NCBI RefSeq assembly: GCF_000298295.1
Contig: NZ_AMGM01000029.1
Coordinates: 1-49,439, forward strand
Length of the DNA: 49,439 nt
Direction: 5' to 3'
From: Cecembia lonarensis LW9
Lineage (GTDB): Bacteria > Bacteroidota > Bacteroidia > Cytophagales > Cyclobacteriaceae
Below the pieces are notes generated by a model. That model did no database searches and was not told where the DNA came from. It saw only the letters and a program-made list of their open reading frames with translations. Positions within the stretch are counted from its first letter, which is position 1; each line of letters opens with the position of its first letter. This document shows, one piece after another, positions 40,048-47,229 of this stretch. Position numbers and translations under genes: made by a program.

Positions 40048-42159
40048 TTACCTCACAAAAGCCGCAGCAACACCCCCATCTACATTCAATATATTCCCTG
40101 TGGACTTGGGCAATAGACCTCCGACAAAGGCAAACACCCCATTGGCCAGATCCTTGGTGCTGATGATCTCATTCATCAAAGTTCGCTTGGCGTAGTAAGC
40201 CGGCAATTCCTCCACGGTTACGCCATAGGCTTTTGCCCGGCCTTCAGCCCATTTGCCTTCCCATATTTTAGAACCTTCAATCACCGCATCAGGATTGACC
40301 ACATTGACCCGGATTTTATCAGGACCGAGTTCTGCTGCGAGTAACCTTGACATGTGGATTTGGGCAGCTTTGGCGGTGCCATAGCCCACATTGTTTGGTC
40401 CGGAAACCAATGCATTTTTAGAAGCAATATTGATGATGTCACCACCCATTCCCTGAACCCTCATGACGGCCACTCCCACTTGGGAAACTTTGAACTGACC
40501 CTTGACCAGGACATCATTGAGCAAATCCCAGTCGGCCTCTGTTGTGTCTGCCAAAGATTTGCTGATGGCCAATCCAGCACAGTTGACGATGATGTCAACT
40601 CCGCCGAATGCCAGGCAGGCTTCCTTATAGGCTTGAGCAATCGTATCATTATCCAACACATCGAGTTTGACGGCGATGGCGATATCTTTTCCAAAATCTT
40701 TTCTGGCATTGGCAATGTTCTCTTCATCAATGTCAGAAATCACCACACAGGCACCCTCTGCCGCGAATTTATCCGCGATGGCCTTACCAATTCCTCCGGC
40801 ACTTCCGGTGATCAGGGCCACTTTTCTGGAAAGTGCTTTTTCTTTGGGCATGCGTTGGAGTTTGGCCTCTTCGAGCAACCAATACTCAATATCAAAAGCT
40901 TCCTGAAGTGGTAATGAGACATATTCCGATACAGCCTCTGCTCCCCGCATCACGTTGATGGCGTTGATATAAAATTCTGAAGCTACCCTTGAAGTCTGTT
41001 TATCCTTGGCATAGGAAAACATTCCCACTCCCGGCCAAAGGATGATCACCGGATTAGGGTCACGTATAGCAGGGCTGTTGGAGCGTTTGTGTTTTTCGTA
41101 ATAGCCTTTGTATCCTTCCCTGTATCGGGCAAAAAGCTTTTCTATATGGCCTTTCAAAGTAGTCAGGTCAGAAAGATCCTGATCAGCAGGGATATCCAAT
41201 ACCAACGGGGCAATTTTCGTCCTTAGAAAGTGGTCTGGGCAAGAGGTCCCCAGAGGTGCCAGTTTATCCAGGTCGTGGGAGTTGATAAACTGCAGTACTG
41301 TCTCAGAATCATTGAAAGTGCCCACCATGCGGTTATAGCTGGAAGCCAAGCCTCGCAATAAGGGAGCGATTTTGGCTGCCTGATCTTTCCTTTGAGCGGG
41401 CTCCAGTGCTTTCACTTTCTCTCCTCCAAAAACTGGTCTCTTTTTACCGTAATTGGCTTCGAGGTAAGCGGAAGCTTTCTCGATCACCTCCAAACTATTG
41501 ATGTAACATTCGTAAGCAGTATCTCCCCAGGTGAACAGGCCATGTCCGCCCAGCATGATGCCTCGGATACCCGGATTGGCCTCCAATGCATCTCTCAATT
41601 GCAATCCCAGATCAAAGCCTGGTCTTTGCCAAGGCACCCAGGCAATCTGCCCCTCAAAAAGTTCTTGTGTGATTTTCTCTCCATCTTTGGATGCCGCGAT
41701 GGCAATGGCTGCATCGGGATGCAGGTGATCGATATGTTTGAAGGGTAAAAAGGCATGTAAAGGCGTATCAATAGAAGGGGCCTTGGAGTCCAGGTCGTAG
41801 ATGCAGTGGTTGAAAAGTCCTACCATCTCATCTTCATGCTCAATCCCTCCGTAAATCCCTTCAAGCGAGCGCAACTTGTCCACATAAAGCCCGGCTAGAC
41901 CTGCTTTGGTAAGGGTTCCTATATCTCCGCCGGAACCTTTTACCCACATGACTTCCACCTCTTTTCCGGTCAGGGGGTCTTTTTCTATAGTTTTACAGGA
42001 TGTATTTCCTCCTCCGTAATTGGTAATTCTTAAGTCAGCGCCCAAAATATTGGAACGGTATATCAATAAAGCAACTTCGTCATTGCCCAAGGCCGCGGCT
42101 TTTTCATCGTCCCATAGATAGGATACGTGGTTAAAGGTTTGAATAGTAAGTTTCATCAT
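40048..42159 (-). CDS. Bifunctional rhamnulose-1-phosphate aldolase / short-chain alcohol dehydrogenase
   Basis: A 703-residue two-domain enzyme. Residues about 1-420 are a class II aldolase-type domain: NYGGGNTSCKT, the metal-binding histidine region LPFKHIDHLHPDAA, and IMLGGHGLFTWG. Residues about 430-703 are a short-chain dehydrogenase: ALITGSAGGIGKAIA for NAD(P) binding and the catalytic Y-x3-K in VGYGTAKAAQ. It cleaves L-rhamnulose-1-phosphate to dihydroxyacetone phosphate and L-lactaldehyde, and the dehydrogenase domain is thought to oxidise the latter to lactate, which lutABC could use. A second ATG directly follows the first. It is on the same strand as the isomerase and kinase but separated by the repeat-filled gap. 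Confidence 0.93.
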   Translation of the reverse strand: MMKLTIQTFNHVSYLWDDEKAAALGNDEVALLIYRSNILGADLRITNYGGGNTSCKTIEKDPLTGKEVEVMWVKGSGGDIGTLTKAGLAGLYVDKLRSLEGIYGGIEHEDEMVGLFNHCIYDLDSKAPSIDTPLHAFLPFKHIDHLHPDAAIAIAASKDGEKITQELFEGQIAWVPWQRPGFDLGLQLRDALEANPGIRGIMLGGHGLFTWGDTAYECYINSLEVIEKASAYLEANYGKKRPVFGGEKVKALEPAQRKDQAAKIAPLLRGLASSYNRMVGTFNDSETVLQFINSHDLDKLAPLGTSCPDHFLRTKIAPLVLDIPADQDLSDLTTLKGHIEKLFARYREGYKGYYEKHKRSNSPAIRDPNPVIILWPGVGMFSYAKDKQTSRVASEFYINAINVMRGAEAVSEYVSLPLQEAFDIEYWLLEEAKLQRMPKEKALSRKVALITGSAGGIGKAIADKFAAEGACVVISDIDEENIANARKDFGKDIAIAVKLDVLDNDTIAQAYKEACLAFGGVDIIVNCAGLAISKSLADTTEADWDLLNDVLVKGQFKVSQVGVAVMRVQGMGGDIINIASKNALVSGPNNVGYGTAKAAQIHMSRLLAAELGPDKIRVNVVNPDAVIEGSKIWEGKWAEGRAKAYGVTVEELPAYYAKRTLMNEIISTKDLANGVFAFVGGLLPKSTGNILNVDGGVAAAFVR

Positions 42160-42179
42160 AAGCTTGTTTTAGTTTTAAC

Positions 42180-42187
42180 CAAAATTA
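42180..42187 (-). promoter_or_regulatory. -7 element (TAATTTTG) of the rhamnose aldolase gene
   Basis: On the minus strand TAATTTTG is a perfect TAnnTTTG match 21 bp before the start at 42159. No TTG is found at -33. Instead a short palindrome, AGGAC-N5-GTCCT (42199-42213), sits there and may be the binding site of a rhamnose-responsive activator. Confidence 0.5.
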
Positions 42188-42286
42188 TTTGAAAGATAAG
42201 GACTTTCTGTCCTGTACTTTACTGATTTAATCTTCTCATTTTAATAAAATTCATCATTTGATAGGATTTATTGAAAATACTTAATC

Positions 42287-42303
42287 AAAACTTAAAAAGT
42301 TTT
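42287..42303. other. AT-rich inverted repeat in the divergent rha/susC gap
   Basis: AAAACTT-AAA-AAGTTTT is a perfect 7-bp inverted repeat. It lies in the 381-bp gap 42160-42540 between the divergent aldolase and susC genes. This gap is extremely AT-rich. Apart from this repeat and the aldolase promoter I see no convincing element, and no clear promoter for susC. Confidence 0.3.
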
Positions 42304-42540
42304 ATAAAAATCAAACATTTCTATAATTATGTAAATGTAGATTTCAATTCTTTCATTTGCTAGTGAAATATTATTCTATACCTCAAATTATTAGAATTTA
42401 ATTTTTTTTTAGTTACAAAAACAAAATAATTCTCAGCACAGTACAGGATACTTTAATTTTTCTGACTTATTAATTTTAGAAGGTGCTCCTAATAATATTG
42501 GGGATAAGCTAATAAAGTCAACATAAAATCCAATTTAACT

Positions 42541-45500
42541 ATGAGAAAAGAATACGGAAAATTTCGAAAGAAATTAAGCCAATGGAAAGTGTTCTCAATA
42601 CTTTCCTGCTTATTGGTTTTAATTAGTGTACATTCTTATGCACTTCAAGATAGGATTGTTACTGGTAAAGTACAATCTTTGGAAGAAAACGAAGCACTTC
42701 CTGGAGTATCAATCATTATTAAGGGTACTAATATTGGAACAGTAACAGACATAGATGGTAACTTTAGTTTGTCGGTTCCTTCAGGAAATAACACTTTGGT
42801 ATTTTCATTTATTGGCTATCTAACCAAAGAAATTTCAATTGGAATAGAGTCAAATTATAATATTTTTTTAGAATCAGATACAAAAGCCTTAGGAGAGGTC
42901 ATTGTGACAGGATATGCTATACAAAGGGCTGAGGAAATCACAGGCGCGATTGAGACTTTAAATGTTAAAGATTTACCAAACGCCCCAGTTGCAACTGTTG
43001 GCCAAAAACTTCAAGGTAAACTAGCAGGCGTAAGAGTTACACAAACTTCAGGAAGGCCTGGACAAGGTTTGAACTTTCAAATTAGGGGAGCTTTTTCTTT
43101 TACGGGTGGTTCACAACCTTTGTATGTGGTTGATGGAATGCCTATAGAAGGTGATATAAGCTTTATTAGTCCAAATGAAATAGAAAATATAACAGTTCTT
43201 AAAGATCCAGCGGCAGCATCTTTATATGGGTCCAGGGCTGCTAATGGGGTAGTCTTGATTCAAACTAATAAAACTGAGTTTAATAGGGAAACACAAATTT
43301 CCTTTGATTCATACTATGGTTTTGAGAATATTCCTCAAGGAAGAAGACTTGAAATGATGAATGCAAGGGAATATGCTCAATTTCAAAAAGAAATAGCAGA
43401 ATTAAACGGACGTCCAGTTAACCCCGCTTTTCAAAACCCAGATCAATTAGGGACGGGAACAGATTGGTTTGATGCTATTACCAGAACTGGAGCTATCCAG
43501 AGCTATAATTTTGGAATCAGCCAGGGAAGTGAAAAGTTTGCTACATCTGCTAGTTTGGGTTATTTCAATCAAGAAGGAGTGGTTGTTGGAACGAGTTTTG
43601 AACGTTTTTCTTTTAGAATAAACTCTAGGTTTAAACCTAATGAAAAGCTTAATATTGGATTAAATTTTGCGCCGACTTTAACAAAAAACACTAATTTTAA
43701 TACAGATGGTTGGCCTTATGTTACAGAAAACATAGTTTCTTCTGCTTTAATTACAACACCCCTTGCCAATCCTTTTAATCCAGATGGAAGTTTAAGTCTT
43801 ATTGCTACTGATCCTGCTACCTTTGGAAATCCTAATTGGTTGAGGGTAGCAAAAGAAAAGGTATTTGAAGATGATGATTTTCAGTTGTTATCCAATTTAT
43901 CGATAGATTATGAAATAGCTAAAGGCCTAACGGCAAAGACAACAGGTAATTTTCAGATTGGGAATAGGAATATTTTTGAATTTAACCCATCTACTATTGG
44001 AGTTCTTTTTATCCCTCCTCCTAGAATTCCATTTGGTTCAAATAATAATGTTAGGTTCACAAACTGGTTAAACGAGAATACCCTTAATTATGCTAGGGAG
44101 ATAAATGAACACAAGTTTGATGCATTGGTAGGTTTTACTGCACAAAAAGCCAGAGCTGATGGATTAACAGTATTTGGGAATAACTTCCCAGATGATAAAG
44201 TGAGAACTTTGAATGCTGCTGGGATACTTCTTGTTGATAGTAGTGTTGAGGAATGGACGTTATTGTCCTACTTAGCAAGAGTAAACTATCAATTCAAGGA
44301 TAAATATCTATTTACAGCTTCTATTAGAAGAGATGGTTCCTCTCGCTTTGGTGAAAATAACAGATGGGGGAATTTTCCAGCCGTTTCTGCAGGTTGGATT
44401 ATCTCGAAAGAAGATTTTTGGAATGAAAATGTAATAAACTTTTTTAAAATTCGAGCGAGCTATGGTCTTACAGGTAATTTTCAAATAGGTAACTATACCC
44501 ATAGATCCACAATTGGAGAAGTTTTTTATCCATTTGCGAATGTTCCTACAGCAGGAAGAATTCCCAATAATTTAGGTGATCAAAGATTGGGCTGGGAAAA
44601 TAACAGACAATTTAACTTAGGTGCCGATATTAACTTATGGAATGATAGAATTCAGCTTGCTTACAATTATTACGTTAGAAATACAGATAATTTGCTTTTT
44701 GATGTGGAAGTACCCGTCTCTTCTGGATTTAATTCCATCCAAACTAATATCGGTGAACTTAAATTCTGGGGACATGAGATTGCAGCGCAGGCAGCTGTCA
44801 TAAATAAATCAAACTTTAAGTGGAATACCAATTTTAATGTTTCTTTTGATAGGAATAAAGTCGTCTCTTTAGGTAATCAAACTAACATGCTCCCCAGCGG
44901 AATCCTTTTATATCAATTTAGAAGTCATATGTCAATAGTAGGACAACCTATTACCCAGTTTTATGGAGCAATTCAAGATGGGGTTTATGTTGACCAGCAA
45001 GATTTCGATAACTCTCCAAAACATCCATCTTCACAAGTGGGAACTGTTAAGTTTAGAGATCTAAATGGAGACGGAATTATTTCTTTTCCTGAGGATATGA
45101 CGATAATTGGTAATCCATGGCCTGATTTTGTATATGGGTTTACAAATCAATTTAGCTATCGGAATTTTACCCTTTCAATGGCAATTCTAGGATCATTTGG
45201 GAATGATATACTTGCTTTTTATGAAAACTGGGCAGCGAATTTGGACGGAGTATTTAATGTCCTTAGAGATGTAAATGACAGATGGAAATCCCCGGAAAAT
45301 CCAGGAGCTGGAAAATTTGGGAGCGTTCAACAAGGCACGACATTTCTTGAGAGGGATAGATGGAATAGTCGATTTATTAAAGATGGAAGCTATTTGTCTT
45401 TGAATAATTTAACGATTGGTTATAATCTTCCAATGTCGGGCAACTCAACTATTAAAAGGCTTTATTTATACAGCAGTATTCAAAATGCTTTATTTATTAC

Positions 45501-45651
45501 AAATTACCCTGGTACTAATCCAGAGGTAAATACGCAAAGATTTGGTTCAACTGCTGCAAACCAATCAAGCATTGGAAATGTACCAGGGGTAGATGAAAAC
45601 TCCTACCCAATTCCCAGAACTGTTAGCTTTGGAATAAGTGTTGGTTTCTAA
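42541..45651 (+). CDS. SusC/RagA-family TonB-linked outer membrane transporter
   Basis: A 1036-residue outer-membrane transporter. It has a signal peptide in the first 35 residues, a carboxypeptidase-regulatory-like domain (IVTGKVQSLEENEALPGVSIIIKGTNIGTVTDIDGNFSLSVP), a plug domain with VQPLYVVDG-like core QPLYVVDGMPI and the SusC signature VLKDPAAASLYGSRAANGVVLIQT, and a barrel ending in TVSFGISVGF. It imports bound oligosaccharides or other nutrients together with SusD, powered by TonB. No glycoside hydrolase is present in the window, so the ligand is unknown. It has a visibly higher A+T content than the genes before 42 kb. Confidence 0.96.
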   Translation: MRKEYGKFRKKLSQWKVFSILSCLLVLISVHSYALQDRIVTGKVQSLEENEALPGVSIIIKGTNIGTVTDIDGNFSLSVPSGNNTLVFSFIGYLTKEISIGIESNYNIFLESDTKALGEVIVTGYAIQRAEEITGAIETLNVKDLPNAPVATVGQKLQGKLAGVRVTQTSGRPGQGLNFQIRGAFSFTGGSQPLYVVDGMPIEGDISFISPNEIENITVLKDPAAASLYGSRAANGVVLIQTNKTEFNRETQISFDSYYGFENIPQGRRLEMMNAREYAQFQKEIAELNGRPVNPAFQNPDQLGTGTDWFDAITRTGAIQSYNFGISQGSEKFATSASLGYFNQEGVVVGTSFERFSFRINSRFKPNEKLNIGLNFAPTLTKNTNFNTDGWPYVTENIVSSALITTPLANPFNPDGSLSLIATDPATFGNPNWLRVAKEKVFEDDDFQLLSNLSIDYEIAKGLTAKTTGNFQIGNRNIFEFNPSTIGVLFIPPPRIPFGSNNNVRFTNWLNENTLNYAREINEHKFDALVGFTAQKARADGLTVFGNNFPDDKVRTLNAAGILLVDSSVEEWTLLSYLARVNYQFKDKYLFTASIRRDGSSRFGENNRWGNFPAVSAGWIISKEDFWNENVINFFKIRASYGLTGNFQIGNYTHRSTIGEVFYPFANVPTAGRIPNNLGDQRLGWENNRQFNLGADINLWNDRIQLAYNYYVRNTDNLLFDVEVPVSSGFNSIQTNIGELKFWGHEIAAQAAVINKSNFKWNTNFNVSFDRNKVVSLGNQTNMLPSGILLYQFRSHMSIVGQPITQFYGAIQDGVYVDQQDFDNSPKHPSSQVGTVKFRDLNGDGIISFPEDMTIIGNPWPDFVYGFTNQFSYRNFTLSMAILGSFGNDILAFYENWAANLDGVFNVLRDVNDRWKSPENPGAGKFGSVQQGTTFLERDRWNSRFIKDGSYLSLNNLTIGYNLPMSGNSTIKRLYLYSSIQNALFITNYPGTNPEVNTQRFGSTAANQSSIGNVPGVDENSYPIPRTVSFGISVGF

Positions 45652-45663
45652 AAAAAATATAAT

Positions 45664-47151
45664 ATGAGAACGAAAATTAGAATAATAATCATAATGCTTG
45701 TATTAACATCATGTAGTGATTTTCTAGAAATATTACCTGAAACAAACATTACCCAGGAAAATTTCTATCAAACTGAAAGTGATTTTTTACAAGCTATTAC
45801 TGGTGCTTATGCACCTTTACAGACATTGTATAATCAAGATTGGCAAATGACAGAGTTCAGGTCAGATAATGCCCATTTTGTTTTGAACCTTGGGAACAGA
45901 GGAAATCAACCTAGAGAAGACCTCGGGACATTTACTGTAGAAACTAATAATGAAATAGTACTTAATAAGTGGTTAAACAATTACCTTATTATTTCCAGGT
46001 CAAACTTTATTATTCAGAGTATTGATAATGCTGATTTTAATGGCCAATCAAAAACCTCTATCAAAGGCGAAGCATATTTTTTGAGAGCATTTGCTTATTT
46101 TGATTTATTGAAAAATTTTGGAGGTGTTCCTTTGTTTATCGAACCACCTACATCATTCTCTGAAACATTTAAAAACAGGTCAGGTTCATCTGAGATTTTA
46201 GATTTAATCTTATCAGATATAAACACTAGTATTCCTTTATTACCAGGGAAAAATAACCAAGTTCCAGGTAGGGCAACAGTCAGTGCGGCATACATGTTAT
46301 TGGCTGATGTCTTAATGAGCCAAAAAAGATGGTCAGAAGCAGAGTCGGCTTTAAGAAACGTGTTAAATGCTGGATATAACCTTTTACCGGTATATGATGA
46401 AATCTTTAAACCTTCCAATGAAGGTAATTCAGAAATCATTTTCGAAATTTACTTTGTTGAAGGGACTTCTCAACCATTATTTAGCACTTTTCCATATCAA
46501 TTCCTACCTGAGTTAGACGATCCAGCAATAATTACAGGAGTCTCACCTGCAGCTAGAAATGGAGGGGGATCCTTCAATATTCCTGTCCCAGAGCTTTTGG
46601 ATCTTTATGAAGATAATGATTCAAGATATGAAGCAACAATAGCGTTTTTTTCAGGTCCCTCTCCACTACCAGGGGTGATTTATGATAATCTACCTTATAT
46701 TAAGAAATATCAACACCCACATGCTATCCCTAATCAAACAGGTCAAAATTGGATAGTTTACAGATATGCTGAGACCTTACTAAATTTGGCTGAATGTCTT
46801 TTTGAGCAAGGGAATAGCAATGAAGCACTTTCCTTAGTTAATCAAATTAGAACAAGGGCAGGATTACAAGAATTAAACTCTTTAGATAAAAATACTCTTT
46901 TGAATGAGCGAAGAATAGAATTGGCATTCGAAAATAAAAGGTGGCAAGATCTTGTCCGTTCAGGTATAGCTGTAGAAGTGATGAATCAGTTTGGTGAAAG
47001 GATTAAAGCTAACCCTCAAGACTATTTTTATCCAGAAGGTTCTGGACCTTTGCCAAACATGTTCAATGTTTCTCAAGATTATTTACTATATCCCATTCCT
47101 GCTTCAGAAATAATTTTGAACCCTAATCTTACTCAGAATCCTGGATATTAA
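45664..47151 (+). CDS. SusD/RagB-family nutrient-binding lipoprotein
   Basis: A 495-residue surface lipoprotein with lipobox LTSC, then SDFLEILPETNITQENFYQTESDFLQAITGAYAPLQ, the usual SusD start. A TPR-like region contains GEAYFLRAFAYFDLLKNFGGVPLF, and the C-terminal block RYAETLLNLAECLFEQGN...NERRIELAFENKRWQDLVRSG is typical. It forms a lid on the SusC barrel and captures the ligand. It starts 12 bp after susC and ends just before a strong terminator. Confidence 0.96.
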   Translation: MRTKIRIIIIMLVLTSCSDFLEILPETNITQENFYQTESDFLQAITGAYAPLQTLYNQDWQMTEFRSDNAHFVLNLGNRGNQPREDLGTFTVETNNEIVLNKWLNNYLIISRSNFIIQSIDNADFNGQSKTSIKGEAYFLRAFAYFDLLKNFGGVPLFIEPPTSFSETFKNRSGSSEILDLILSDINTSIPLLPGKNNQVPGRATVSAAYMLLADVLMSQKRWSEAESALRNVLNAGYNLLPVYDEIFKPSNEGNSEIIFEIYFVEGTSQPLFSTFPYQFLPELDDPAIITGVSPAARNGGGSFNIPVPELLDLYEDNDSRYEATIAFFSGPSPLPGVIYDNLPYIKKYQHPHAIPNQTGQNWIVYRYAETLLNLAECLFEQGNSNEALSLVNQIRTRAGLQELNSLDKNTLLNERRIELAFENKRWQDLVRSGIAVEVMNQFGERIKANPQDYFYPEGSGPLPNMFNVSQDYLLYPIPASEIILNPNLTQNPGY

Positions 47152-47166
47152 GATTAATTAATATTT

Positions 47167-47210
47167 AAAAGGGGTAGTGAACTTTTTTTATAAAGTTCCC
47201 CCCTTTTTTT
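47167..47210 (+). terminator. Terminator after susD
   Basis: AAAAGGGG-N4-GAACTTT pairs with AAAGTTC-N2-CCCCTTTT to form a long stem with a small internal loop, followed by T up to 47210. It is a strong rho-independent terminator lying only about 20 bp before the next start codon, so the downstream gene is expressed by read-through or not with susCD. Confidence 0.8.
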
Positions 47211-47229
47211 AATGCCAAATTGGTTGAAA

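Noticed and set aside
40354-40914. 186-codon ORF opposite the aldolase/dehydrogenase gene
   Set aside because: It is the antisense shadow of a well-supported two-domain enzyme and shows no recognisable domain.
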